A model generated the notes under the pieces. It did no database searches, was not told where the DNA came from, and was given only the letters and a program-made list of their open reading frames with translations. DNA of 64,000 nt from Epiperipatus broadwayi (Eukaryota; Onychophora; Udeonychophora; Euonychophora; Peripatidae): the NCBI GenBank assembly GCA_028023455.1, contig JAQFVV010006216.1, positions 3,862,877 through 3,926,876 of the forward strand, given 5' to 3'. Positions 25,360 through 36,431 of this stretch are shown piece after piece. Both the position numbers and the translations under genes were made by a program. How positions within the stretch are numbered: the first letter of the stretch is position 1; each line of letters opens with the position of its first letter.

Positions 25360-27118
25360 AGTGTTTATTTTATAACAACTTAATAAATACATGTAATAAG
25401 TACATTAAGAGAAAAAATACATCTACATTTATATATTAAAATACTGACTTTATGGTTTTATAATATCTAAAATTATAAAATAAATTTAATTTCTAAGTTA
25501 AAAATACTTAAATTCATTTATTTAAATTTATCACAAATAATTATATTTTATAACATTAGTTAATAGGATAACTTATTAAATGATTCACCATTTTTAGCCA
25601 TAGTAATGGAATTAATTTAACAGAAAGTAAACTATGTACATTTTTTTAAAGATATTTTAGCAAAATACCTAACATAAAGTTCTATAGACAAAACGTAAAG
25701 TTTCAATATATATGGCAAATTAATTCAGTTATTTATTTCTACACATCAAATAAGTCTTATAATCCTAACTAAAAAAAAATAAAAAAGTCAATTTTAATAA
25801 ATTAAATCAAATATATTTATTACAAAATCAGCATAAAAGCTGTTAAACTTAATAATTGGCAATAAACTGATAAAGCTTTCTGTTTCTTTACAATTTGTCT
25901 GACTTTACATTTGTTACAATAAACTGCAAAGTGATTAAACTAAATCAATAGTATTTATTTTCAAATCCTAAAAGGTAATAAATGCAAGGAAAGAATGTGT
26001 GTGTGTAAATCAAAATACCACATATAAAATAGGTGTAGATGTGTTGTGAATAAATTTATACAAATCACATTGGCTTATATAACATTAAATTTGCTTAAGT
26101 TTGACCAAACTTATCAGTTATCTTTACTTTTGCTAATACAAGGTTTTTAAAATATTAGTTTAAAAATTTAAGTAAACTATTAGTGCATAAATATTTTCTA
26201 TATTTAAATAAACCTCAAGGTATTTGGGATAATGATGGCATCCGCTAGGTTAGGCCCATTCCCTTTTGTGGTTTAAAGTTCTAAATACTATACTTTATTT
26301 AAGAATTTCTACAATAAAATATATACTGAAAAACTTTCTGCTCTATTTACAATGGGATTCCACTTTCATTAGAGTTTACTTAAGCAGAGTACCATTTTTA
26401 AGTAGTTATAAAACCAGACATATATTTCTCACAGTATTCTCAAATAAATATAAATGTTACTTAAAACTTAACAAATAATAATAATAATGATTAAAACCAA
26501 AATATATTCAAATTAAAAGACAATCAGATTCCTTAATTTGCATAAAATTCCTTAATTTGCATTTTTATGCAAATGTTAATCATACATTCAAATGCTTAAA
26601 TTTAAACTTAAATGAATATTCTCACTGACATGGCATGAAAATAATACTTAAACAATCCATGCCTTAATTTGTATTTTCAAGTAAACATATTTTGCACACA
26701 AATGGTTAAGTTTAGGTTTAAGCTATTCTTACTGTCATGGCACTTAAATAATAATTAAATAAATCCATAATAGTATACTTTCTAAAATGTAATGTATGCA
26801 ACAAAGTTTTATTGTAATCAAAACAATTTATAAAAATAATATATCTTTGACTGACCTGGTTATTACTAATTTTATTTCAAACTTTGAGATTTACAAAAAT
26901 CTTTATTTTTTAATAACAAATATTTAGACAAATAAATTGTTCCCTTTTTTAAAAAAACTCCAATATCAAATAGTCCTTTTCCTTTTGTTTGATTTTTGAT
27001 TCCTGGAAATGATGATTTCCTTTTAATGTCCCATATGCAGGGTACATTAACATGTAATTAATGCAGATAACTGGCATAGTACAAAGTCCTCTGTAAATTG
27101 TTAAAATTATTCAATAAC
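25360..27118. other. AT-rich spacer with tandem repeat and octamer cluster
   Basis: A ~112 bp imperfect tandem repeat starts at 26550 and again at 26662 (CCTTAATTTGYAT..., TTAARTTTARRYTTAA, TCATGGCA). The 70-residue frame at 26266-26478 has no recognisable domain. Otherwise featureless. Confidence 0.55.
26536..26574. promoter_or_regulatory. Cluster of three POU octamer motifs
   Basis: ATTTGCAT occurs at 26536-26543 and 26555-26562, and its reverse complement ATGCAAAT at 26567-26574. The second and third form an inverted pair 4 bp apart. Octamers are binding sites of POU-domain factors, but no promoter or gene is seen nearby, so a regulatory role is only a possibility. Confidence 0.3.
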
Positions 27119-27123
27119 TTAAC

Positions 27124-27882
27124 TACTGGGTCCATAGCTTACTAAATCTTATGGTCCAGACCCTTATCAGGGAGCTTACTGTTCCTTGTATGAATTCCAA
27201 TAGTTTACCCAATAATGACTCAACCTTTCTTTGGTTAAATCTAGTGCATTTAATAAATTTAGCTCACAATAATTTAATGCATTAACTGACAAATATTAGA
27301 GTAACTTTACATTTTATATACATATATACACATAAGCATGTAGGCATAATAAAGATCATTTCAAACTATTTAGTCCCTATCTTGCTATCTCACTTCTAGA
27401 GGCAAGTTCTTCTTACTAGAAGCTACTAGGCAAAAGGGTGACATTGAGCACACAAATTTGTGTTCATCTGCTAGCTGAACCCCACATTAACTCCACTTCC
27501 TTTTTTCTCCTTCAATTTGTATGTCTTGTTCCATTGTTTTCTTTCTACTGCTGATTGGCTGGTATTCTAGCTCATTGGGTAAAGTAGTTATTTGTCTAAA
27601 TGCGCACATGTTGAATTGCAGAATGTTTTACCTTTTTAACTTTAATTAATAAGTTATTATGAGACTCAAAATTCTTGTTATCAATGACACAAATCTGACA
27701 CTCATTCCTTTAATTATTATAAGTCCATTTTATCTCATTATCACTAATTTTACTTTTTTTGCTCTAATTAGAATATAATCTTTTTTCTAATGTTATAACT
27801 TCTAATTATTTTTTAGTTCCATATTTATAAGATAAATCTTTTTAATTCTACAAATTATTTTTTACTTATTTACTATTACCTT

Positions 27883-27925
<43 letters not shown>

Positions 27926-27945
27926 ATCCACACATATACATATCA
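27124..27945 (-). repeat. 3' LTR of the gypsy element
   Basis: Aligns along its length to 31709-32438. Shared blocks include TATCAGGGAGCTTA, TTTGGTTAAAT, AGGCATAATAAAGAT, TTCATCTGCTAG and CATGTCTTGTTCCATTG-like strings. On the minus strand it begins TGATATGTATATGTGTGGAT. Its outer end reads TACTGGG where the other LTR has TGTTAGG, so the terminal TG has decayed. It is longer than its partner mainly through an expanded (TA)n(TG)n tract at 27883-27926. Confidence 0.92.
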
Positions 27946-27967
27946 TTACTTGCACCAAGTTCAGAGA

Positions 27968-28560
27968 TTAATTTTTAATCTTTGAACTTAATATATAGTT
28001 TCTGAGATACTTGAAGGTTTTAATTTGTCTTTTAACATGCTGTTGAGGAATAATTTCCACCTCACTTGTGTTTTCTCTTGATATGCTTGACTGTAGTTTA
28101 TTTTCATGGGTATTATTAGTTTTCAGTTCATCTTTCTGCAATTGGTTTATATGCTTTGTGAATATTTCCCCCATCATTCATATACACTGTCATGATTTGT
28201 TTTGAATGATGCTGAATCATAACTCCCTGCAACCAATGGTTATTAATTTTGTTCATGACCATACTCTTGATGTTTACATTTACACAAGCAGTTGTGATGC
28301 TTGTTTTAATCTGCTTTTGATACTATGTTTGCTAGTTTTGTGTGTAGCTCTTTTCCTAAATATAATTCAACCAGTGATTTTCCAGATTTGGCAGCTGGGA
28401 TTGAATTTTGGTGGAGCAGGGCTTAAGAACTGCTTCCTGTATTTTAGTTTCATTCATTTTTCTTATAGATGATTTTAAATTTTGCACTGCTCTTTTGCCA
28501 GTTCATTTTATTGGGGGTAATATGGGGGGAGGGGTAAGTGTTTTATCCTCCATTCTTAAA
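27968..28560 (-). pseudogene. Gypsy pol: integrase C-terminal part
   Basis: Minus-strand frames downstream of the integrase core. ELYLGKELHTKL (about 28320-28360) matches the P.EL.LGR.LRT.L motif found in the integrase C-terminal half of gypsy pol proteins. The last open piece, 27968-28177, starts with GEIFTKHINQLQ, corresponding to the conserved KRHVDQL motif near the end of such proteins, followed by a polar tail. Stops separate the pieces. The same KHxNQLQ motif recurs in the second gypsy copy at the window end, which supports the reading. Confidence 0.8.
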
Positions 28561-29060
28561 TCACTCCCCAAAACTTCTGTGATGTAAATGATGTCTCATT
28601 ATCTGAAACTAATGTTTTGGGAAACCCATGATTGGCAAATATCTCATATAGTCTGTTAAGTGTTTCATTTGTACTGGTGTTTCTTACTATTTTGTATTCA
28701 GCCCATCCTGAATATGAGTCAACCACTACAAAGAATAGATGATATTTGAATGGATCACAGTGGTCTATGTGAATTTGTTGCCATGGCTTATCAACTTTTG
28801 GCCATGCTTAAAAATTGGATGGGGATAATTTAGCACATGACTGACAATTATTGCACTTGTCTGTATTATTGTTTACCCACTATATATAGCTATGGGCTAG
28901 TGCCTTTGCTGTAACTATGCATGGATGACCCTCATGCAGCAACTTTAATATTTGCTGTCTACCTATGACTGGTATTAACTATCACCTGGTAATGCATCCT
29001 TTACAAACAGACATCTGTTTATAGGCATTCCAGAGTTTCTTGTGGAGGAAACTGGGGGTG
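28561..29060 (-). pseudogene. Gypsy pol: integrase zinc-binding and catalytic core
   Basis: A zinc-binding HHCC module is read at about 28840-28960 as LLHEGHPCI...KALAHSYI...CNNCQSC. The catalytic core follows as KPWQQIHIDHCDPF (first Asp, about 28750-28790), FFVVVDSYSGWAEY and LVSDNETSFTS (second Asp, 28587-28613). The first Asp lies in IHIDHCDPF where functional relatives have a vD..GPF context, so the site is mutated around the Asp. A stop lies inside the HHCC segment. This enzyme would join element cDNA to the host chromosome; this copy cannot. Confidence 0.85.
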
Positions 29061-29339
29061 TTGATTAGGCCAGTCCTCTCTGATTTGCTTTATGATCCAT
29101 TGGTAGTCATCATCTTCTGTTCAATGAGCTATAATTTTACTGTTAATGTTTTGATTTTTCAGCATGTCTATACAATTGATTTTCATTCTTTTTTTATCTG
29201 ATTACTTTTTTGTCTGAATAACTCTGGTCAGGTGTATATGATAGCACATATGTCTGCCCTATTTGATTTTTCTTTTTATATTCAAATACATAATCACAAC
29301 CTGCTAGTATGTTCAGCCATTATAATATAAGAGGACTAA

Positions 29340-29900
29340 AGTGATCAGACAGTTGTTTATTTTCTAAAATTCCCAGTAGAGGTTTATAGTCAGTTACTAT
29401 AAAATTTATGACCATACAAATATTGATGAAATTTTTTTACTCCAAATAATATTGCAAGGACTTCCTTGTTCAGCTCATTGTAATTTCTCTCTGCTTTGGA
29501 CAAGGTGCATGAAGCATAAGCTATGGGTCATTCCCCTGAGTGGACTGGATAATGTAGTACTGCTACAATGTTGACTTCCAATAATGGCTGAATCACTACT
29601 GTAATGTACCAGTAATGCTTTTGTTAAACTCAATAATGACTTTGTGCATGTGAATGCTTTTTTCCTTCCCAATTACATTTTTGATTCTTTTTTAGCAGAT
29701 TGTATAAAGGTCTGGCCACATAGGCTTTTCCTTGTAAAATTTTTTTGAAATTGTTTACAAGTCTGAGGAAATCTTGTAGTTCTTTTATGTTTATAGACCT
29801 TGGTGCTTCTGTTATGGCTTAGCCTTGTGGGAGGTGGCAGAGATGTGCTATTTTTTGATATGATGTAGTGAAGAAATTTAATTTCACTCACCTTCCAGAT
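29340..29900 (-). pseudogene. Gypsy pol: RNase H and RT connection
   Basis: The frame 29475-29672 reads KKAFTCTKSLLSLTKALLVHY, the usual connection between RT and RNase H (compare W...AF..LK..L...PVL..Y). It is followed by a disrupted SSDSAIIGSQ and THSLCFMHLVQSREKLQ stretch that corresponds to the D.S..G.GAVL...ASR.L...E.NY region. The active-site acidic residue expected in the D.S..G motif is not preserved. A neighbouring frame, 29673-29891, carries part of the thumb. Inactive. Confidence 0.7.
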
Positions 29901-30410
29901 GTATTTTGGGTATTCTGCTAAACCCCAAATTCATCTAACTTTTTGCAGATTTTGTATATGTGACTTCTAAGTTCATTTTCTATTGTTGCTGTCATAAGGA
30001 TGTCATCAAAATATGGAATAACACCTTCCAGTCAAATAAAGAGTGTTTCAGTTTTTAACTGAAAAATGCTAGGGGTTGATATAATCCCCAATGGGAGTTT
30101 TGTTTTACATTTATATAGGCCTATGTGTGTGGTCAATAATTAAGATCTCATTTTTGCAAAAAAAAAAAGAAGAAGATATCTGAAGTGATATTATTTCTCT
30201 AGTATTTGGTACAGGGTACACATTTTTGCTAATCACTTTATTTACTGATGCTCTGTAATTGCTACACAGATGAATTTGACCATTGGGTTTAGTTATAATT
30301 ACTATAGGCATAGCTCACTCATATTTTTCAGTGACTTCTAAAATGCTTTGTTAAAGTAGGTCATCAATTTTTTTCTCAACTTTTGCTTTCTGGGCATACA
30401 AAACTTTTCA
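29901..30410 (-). pseudogene. Gypsy pol: reverse transcriptase
   Basis: The N-terminal finger region is intact at 30111-30311 (PIVIITKPNGQIHLCSNYR, then SKNVYPVP). The catalytic motif reads YFDDILMT at about 29990-30013, the YxDD box of gypsy RTs, followed by a separated helix ENELRSHIYKICKKLDEFG. Both Asp residues of the box are retained, yet frameshifts and stops between the blocks prevent a continuous protein. An A-run around 30160 probably marks one of the slips. Confidence 0.88.
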
Positions 30411-30990
30411 CAGTTTACAGACTACAGATAGTGCTTTCATGCTCACTTTTAATGATACAGAAATCGTTTTAATTATCCCTGGCTCTTCCTTAAACAAGCT
30501 AAAGAATTTTTTCATGAATGTAAGTTTAATTCCTAATTTTCTGAACCATTCACAACTGATTAGGGGGTTAATGGGGGCAAATACTATATATAAGGATAGT
30601 TCCACAACGTTACCATCCATTCTATATGCACTGGCTTTAACTATGCTCTTAATCTTTATAGCATTACTATTTATGTCTAATGCTTTAAGGTCTATTTTAG
30701 TTATTACAGGGATTTGGTTTACAATTTGACATTGTGGTATACCAATCATGAATTGATATCAATGATACTCCACTTCTACTGTTGGCCTCCATGAATATAA
30801 GCTGATTATACATTTTAATATTCAGCATTATTTTATCATAATCAGGTCTCAACATATTTTGAATGTTGGTAAATTGCTTTTCCTGACTCTGAAAGATATG
30901 ATTATAATTAGTTATTTCATTTCTGGTCACATTAATTTTTTTCATGCACAAAGCAGTTGCTGGCCTACTGCAGGAAAAACAAATAAATGG
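30411..30990 (-). pseudogene. Gypsy protease and gag zinc knuckle
   Basis: At about 30943-30985 a minus-strand reading CFSCSRPATALC resembles a degenerate CCHC knuckle of gag. Downstream, FMEANSRSGVSLISIH (30755-30804) aligns with the retropepsin active site (L.LDTGA.VSLI), but the catalytic Asp is replaced by Asn and the Gly by Arg. The open frame 30408-30749 continues with ELSLYIVFAPINPLIS and EWFRKLGIKL, matching the protease C-terminal part (LG..WL...). The catalytic substitution alone would abolish processing. Confidence 0.75.
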
Positions 30991-31150
30991 CTGTTGCTGT
31001 AATTAATTTGTATCATTTCCACTTGTAACTTCATTTTTTACAGGTTTACATATTTTGTAGACTTCTGTTTGCTTTTTTCATTACTTTTGAACTCAGAAAA
31101 CTTGTGATAGCTCTAGCATGAGTTCGTAAGCCATGCTACACTTTGTGGCT

Positions 31151-31650
31151 TCACTGTAGTCTAAATTGATGATAGACAATAATATTTTGCCTTAAATTGT
31201 CATTATTAATCCTCCTTAGAAATTGTCCAAGGAGGGCATCAATTAGGAATATCCTGTAAATGCAATTCTTTGCAAGAATCTGCAGAGAACAATCACAATC
31301 TTTAATACTCTCCTCCATACCCTCATAGCAATCATGGAAATGCAGTCTGGTGACATATCTAGAGGGATGGGAATTGAAATAATTTGACAGTTGCTCTTTA
31401 AATTGACCATAAGAGCATTCTTCAGAAGGCAGGGGCTCTGCAAACTGTTTGTAATGTTTATTTCCCCATTTCCAGAAAAACATAATACTGTCACTATTTT
31501 GAACTTTTCATCTTCAATTTTATTTACAAAGAGATACTTTTCTATATGTTGGACATATAGGGGTCGGTTACTTGCCTCACTGCCATCAAATTCTCTTATA
31601 GGAGTATTACATTTCAGCAATTCTCTCACTGCACATAAATCTAACTGATT
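31151..31650 (-). pseudogene. Gypsy gag, broken
   Basis: Two overlapping minus-strand frames (31243-31629 and 31151-31483) are joined by a frameshift. The first carries the gag N-terminal portion with FDGSE and HIEKYLFVNKIED. The second carries SYGQFKEQLSNYFNSHPS, VTRLHFHDCYEGMEESI and ALLGQFLRRINNDNLRQ, which is the capsid pattern of Ty3/gypsy elements (L...F.P...V...RF..R.Q...ES...Y...L..L...C). It lies just downstream of the 5' LTR, as expected. This protein would form the particle shell. Confidence 0.8.
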
Positions 31651-31708
31651 AACCCTGATTCTTAGTTTGAATCAAACTGACTCACTGTCACTTGTTATAT
31701 TCACTAAA

Positions 31709-32438
31709 TGTTAGGGTGTATTTTGACTGTGACTAAATCTTACAGCCTTAATTCATATCAGGGAGCTTATTTTTCCTAGATTGAATTTCATTAGTTTATC
31801 CAATAATAACTCAGCACTACTTTGGTTAAATTAGTGCATTTGATAAATTTAACTCACAATAATTTAATACATTAATATTAGAGTAACATTACATTTTATA
31901 TACATATGCATAAACCCATAGGCATAATAAAGATTGTTCAAATCTGTTTATAGTCCCTAATTTGCTTTCTCACTTCCAGAGGCAAGATCTGCTCTAAAAG
32001 CTACTAAGTAAAGGGTGATATCCAGCTTCAAAATTTGTGTCCATCTGCTAGTTGAGCTCCTTGTTAACTTTACTTTCTTTTTTCTCTTCCAACTTGCATG
32101 TCTTGTTCCATTGTTTGGTTGGTATTCCCACTCATCAGATAAGATAGTTATTTCTCTAAGTGCATAGGATTCCAGTTACCTTTTGTTAACTTTAATTAAT
32201 AACACAAATTTTTGTTATCAATGACACAAATCTACCTATCATTTCTTTAATTGTGATAAATTCATTTTTATCTCATTAACACTAATTTTATTTTTTTCTA
32301 TAATTAGAATATAATTTTTTTTCTAATCTTTCTAATAATTTTTTAATTCCATATCTAAAATATAAATATTTTAATTCTACAATTATTTTTATATTTATTA
32401 CCTTTAATATGCGTGTATCCACACACACATACATATCA
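31709..32438 (-). repeat. 5' LTR of the gypsy element
   Basis: Ends CATATCA and starts TGTTAGG on the plus strand, so it is TG...CA bounded on the minus strand. It would hold the promoter of the element. The sequence just inside it (TTTAGTGAATATAACAAG on the minus strand) occupies the primer-binding position, but I cannot match it to a specific tRNA. Confidence 0.9.
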
Positions 32439-32443
32439 TTAAC

Positions 32444-34109
32444 AAAATGGATTAATAAGCAAAACAATTAATTCAGGCAAATAACTTACTTATTTTCAGT
32501 AGTTAGTATTTGAAACTTTATAACTAAGTTTTAACTAGAAAGTTTAAAAACAAAATTGAATGTTAAAAAAATTTCTTTTTAACTTAAATTATGAATTAAT
32601 TTATGAATTGTTAATTGGGTGAAATTCTGTATTGCTTCATGGGGTTAAATTGTTGTCTACTTCCATGAAACATGGTGATCCTTATGTAATGATAAATAAA
32701 TGTTTTTGGAGAAGAATAGTAGTCCTCATCCAAATCCTTTTATCTAATCAAGTGTCATTTTGTTTATAAGACTGAATGACCCCCCCCCCCCCAAAAAAAA
32801 GCAAAAGAATAAACATTTTTGGAAAAAACGATCTAAAATTTATAATCTTTGATTACGTTAGTTATGTTAGATCACAAAATAAATAAACCATAAAAATTTT
32901 AGAATGAAATTTAAAAATTGCTTTTTCAAACATTTTTTGTATTTGAAATGCCATTCTAAAAGTTTTCCTTTATTTAAAATAAATAAATAACTTTTAAATA
33001 AAATTATTTAACTTTTTTATATTGTACATTTTAAAAAAATGTTGATACAAGTGATGTCATATATGTGCCATAACTTAGTGCATTTAAATAGCATGCTCAC
33101 AATAATATTCTTCTCTTTCCTCCTATTCAGATAACACTTTGTTTTTAAAACAAAATTTTAGTTAAAAAAGATTAAACTTTAAGAATAATATAATAACAAT
33201 GCAAGCACTATTAACTTGTTATTACTATTTCATCACATTTAACTTACTTTCTAAATATGTGCTTATTTAATTAAACACACGCATACACATTTTTCATTTA
33301 CATATGTGTACAGGTAAAAACATTTTTACTTCAAATGGACATTTTATTATAAATCTAAATAAAATATAATTTAGAAGATACATCATTAAAATTAGAAAAA
33401 TTGAATAAAATAGTATGGGAAAGATTTCTTCTTTCCCAATGGACTTAAAAAAGTTAATTTACAAGGTAAGAATTTACATATAATATTTCTTATTTTTAAG
33501 CTAAATATTTTTTTATATAAACATAAACCATTAACCTACATTTACATTGTACTCTTGCATCACTAAAAACATTTTTTTAGCTTATTGCAACCATCTCACT
33601 AAAATCAAATGCTACTAAATATTGTTTGAAATTTTCTTAAAAACAAATAAAGATCAGTAAACTCCTATTATAATAATAATTCTTAGCAATAACTAAATAA
33701 ATCAATGTTTTTGTGGATTTCTTAAGCCTATATTCTGCTCAACTAATAGAATAGAAAATAAAAATAATAAATAAGATCTAGTCACTAGCAACATTTAATA
33801 ATAAACAAATAGATTAATATATACATTGTACCAAGATCACATTGGTACATATATTTAATTTTGTCTAAAAATTATTAAAATAAAATAGAGTTCATTAAAA
33901 GAAAATAGTATGTAAAAGTTTAAAGAGTTTGTTTTCCAAAACGTAAAATTAAAAGTCAAAGAGTTTTTTTATTATTATTAGTAATTGAAATAAAAGTTAC
34001 AATTAATTAATTGGAAGGGGGGAGAGGGTTTGCTTTAGAAACGTCAAGTTAAAAGTTTATAAAAGTGTTTTTGCTAAAAAACAATTAATTCATAGTTACA
34101 GGGAAAATT
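32444..34109. other. AT-rich spacer
   Basis: No gene. A poly-C run of 13 followed by poly-A lies at 32780-32800, unusual in such AT-rich DNA. A (TTATTA) run is at about 33967-33980. Confidence 0.6.
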
Positions 34110-34220
34110 AAAAGAAGTGATTTTCAAATAAGTAAAAAAGATCTCTTTTGAGTTAAAGAAAGAAAAAGTAAAAAACTCAAAAGAGATCTTTTTTACTTAT
34201 TTGAAAAATCAACTTCTTTT
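34110..34220. repeat. Inverted repeat with ~45 bp arms at a SINE junction
   Basis: Left arm 34110-34154 (ends AGATCTCTTTTGAGTT) and right arm 34174-34220 (starts AACTCAAAAGAGATCT) are reverse complements with only one or two small indels. The inner ~34 bp are perfect. The spacer is the first copy of the SINE target-site duplication. The right arm lies inside the inserted DNA, so it is an inverted copy of the target flank. Confidence 0.92.
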
Positions 34221-34357
34221 AAAAATAATGTCAAGCGTTGTTAGCCGAGAGGTCATCGCACCCACATTGCAAGCAACTAGTTGGTTGCAGATACGGTTGT
34301 GGGTTTGCGTCCCGGCCGATGCTATGACATAAAAAAAAAAAAAGAAAGAAAAAGTAA
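34155..34357 (+). mobile_element. tRNA-derived SINE with 17 bp target duplication
   Basis: The head at about 34235-34322 looks like a tRNA gene. The A box TAGCCGAGAGG (34242-34252) fits the TRGYNNARNNG consensus exactly. A B-box-like GGTTTGCGTCC (34302-34312) differs from GGTTCRANNCC at two places. A poly-A tail follows the CGGCCGATGCTATGACAT end. The direct duplication AAAGAAAGAAAAAGTAA occurs at 34155-34171 and 34341-34357. The inserted DNA (34172-34340) therefore includes 34174-34220, which is not SINE but inverted flank. The SINE body without a LINE-related tail is very short, so it may be 3' truncated or a simple tRNA-tail SINE. It would be transcribed by Pol III and mobilised by a LINE. 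Confidence 0.85.
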
Positions 34358-36429
34358 TCTTAAAACTAATATCGAGTTTATTAGAATAAAATATACATGT
34401 GTGTAAATGACGAATTAATGTTAAGTATAAGGAATAGTAAAACGTGTGCGATTGTAAACATAGCAAAATGTGTGCATGTTAAAATAGAATAAATGAAAGT
34501 TAAAAAATTAAAAACACACAGCTATGGCTACTAATTAAAAATGTAAAAACCAAACATGCAATGGCTGCTAATTAAAGATTTCCAACAACATGTAATTAAA
34601 TGCTTATCTAGAGGCATGCAATTAAAAACAAGGAAGGAATTTTGACAACAGATATCACTGGTGGACATCAAAATGACAACAGGTCTTATTAATAAATAGT
34701 CCAGTTTTTCATTGGACAATCAGTTGATATTACAGTTGAGAAAACAGTGTTGAGATTACAGTTGAGAAAGAGTGCAGTTCAGTTCAGTGAGATCACATCA
34801 GATTAAATCAGTCAATCAATCAGTTGACAATGCAGTGTTAGAAACCTCAGCTTTGCTCTAGCCTGAGTCTGATAAAACAGCTAACCTGCCCTTGAAAATA
34901 ATGCCTGCCTAACAACTTGAAAATCTGCTTTCAATATCTAAATGTCTTAAAGAAAAATACTTTGAAATACTAAGCATTAAACCTCCTCAAGAAAACCTCA
35001 TATCCAGCCAGCTGGAAATATTCTCACTTGAAGCAGCAACCAGGAAGAAAACAAAGTCCTACTGAAAATAAAGTACACAGCAAGAAGTATCCATGTTTTA
35101 AAATCCTAGGTAATAACATTTTCTTATTCTCATTTATAAGTAGCCATTGCATAGTTTGAAGCCTTCAGAGTCAAATAATAAGGAACTCTATAGCATATAT
35201 AAATGAACTATTGATGTACATGTTTTGAAAGGTTGTGTGAAAATACCTTTTGTTATATTATATTGATTTCCATGTATATATTTAAATGTTATGTATTATT
35301 TAATGTTGTGTTATCTTTTAGTTTATTATATGAATTCAGAGTGTGTGCTTAGTCAGTATATGTAATTATCATCATCTAAATTAAGTTTTATAAAGTATCT
35401 AAACATCAGGATAATAAATGTGAAGTTAGTAAATAAATTGTCTTTAAACTTAAAGCTTAATTTTGTCAGTCAATTCTTTTTACCACTAATTAATGCAATA
35501 ATTTGTGAATGTATTACAATAGACTGAGCTAGTTATGGGATTGTATTAGGCATTGAATTAGTTATCATTGTTTAAAGTGCATTATTTAACCTCTGGGTAA
35601 ATAACTGGTGCCCATGTTTTTACAAAACAAAAAAGTGCTTTGAATGTGGTGTTGAATTCAATAGTCAAGAAGAAATCTGTTCCCTTCAAATGTGGTCAGT
35701 TAGATATATTTTACGTGTATAACTTCTGGCTTGAATTCAGGTGCTCTTTGAGTACTCTCTTCTCTGCCTAAGGGGCTGTGGTAGAGCAATACATAAATTG
35801 CAAGGGATTTTATTTGTTTTTTCTTAATTTTAATAAATCTGGTAAAACCACCACCCGAAACAATATATATATATACTTTTTTCTAAGATATAAGGCAAAA
35901 AATATGTTGTTTAATTCATGGTGGAATAATGACTCTTAGACTTGTAGCTTTATGCTAGCTGTTTATATCTACTAAGGTTTTAATCAAACAAATATTTCTA
36001 TAGTTCTACTAACTATAAATAAAATGATCACATATAAATTTTTCTACTTGTATGCTTAAATTTTAACCTCATGTAATGTCTGCAAAATAAATCAATAGTT
36101 ACATTGCTCTGGCCATTATCAGATAGTACATTCAGTTTTTCTTATCCAAGAGGGAATATAACTTTTTGATACTAGAGAAAGATATAACTGTAGTTACTAT
36201 TAGGTCAATAATAAATTTACACATTTTATTACAGCATTATCTTACTGACCTCTACATCTGTGGAGTTATTCATTATCATCATAATGTGAAGACAAATAAC
36301 ATTTGTTGAATTATCACAATCTATAGAATGGCACAGGCAGAATTTCTTCACTGCTTTGCTGATCTGCAGGCATTTCCCTTTTATTATAACTTTTCAGGGA
36401 GTGATCTCTTCCAGCAACAGAAAATTTAG
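34358..36429. other. Spacer, no gene recognised
   Basis: A moderately GC-richer stretch at 34700-35100 with repeated CAGTTGAGAAA and CAGTCAATCAATCAGTTG strings resembles LTR-type DNA, but no partner was found. An (AT)n run is at about 35864-35874. Confidence 0.5.
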
Positions 36430-36431
36430 AT

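Larger units (their letters stand above)
27119..32443 (-). mobile_element. Ty3/gypsy LTR retrotransposon, complete but inactivated
   Basis: The element spans 27124-32438 and is flanked by the 5 bp duplication TTAAC at 27119-27123 and 32439-32443. The two LTRs lie at 27124-27945 and 31709-32438. On the minus strand the order is 5' LTR, gag, protease, reverse transcriptase, RNase H, integrase, 3' LTR, which is the Ty3/gypsy order (integrase last). All domains are present but broken by stops and frameshifts. No envelope frame and no chromodomain are visible between integrase and the 3' LTR. The LTRs differ by many substitutions and indels, so the insertion is old. A related element starts at 62643. 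Confidence 0.95.

Noticed and set aside
28206-28472. 88-residue plus-strand frame
   Set aside because: It is the opposite-strand shadow of the gypsy integrase C-terminal region, where the minus strand keeps a recognisable ELYLGKEL motif.
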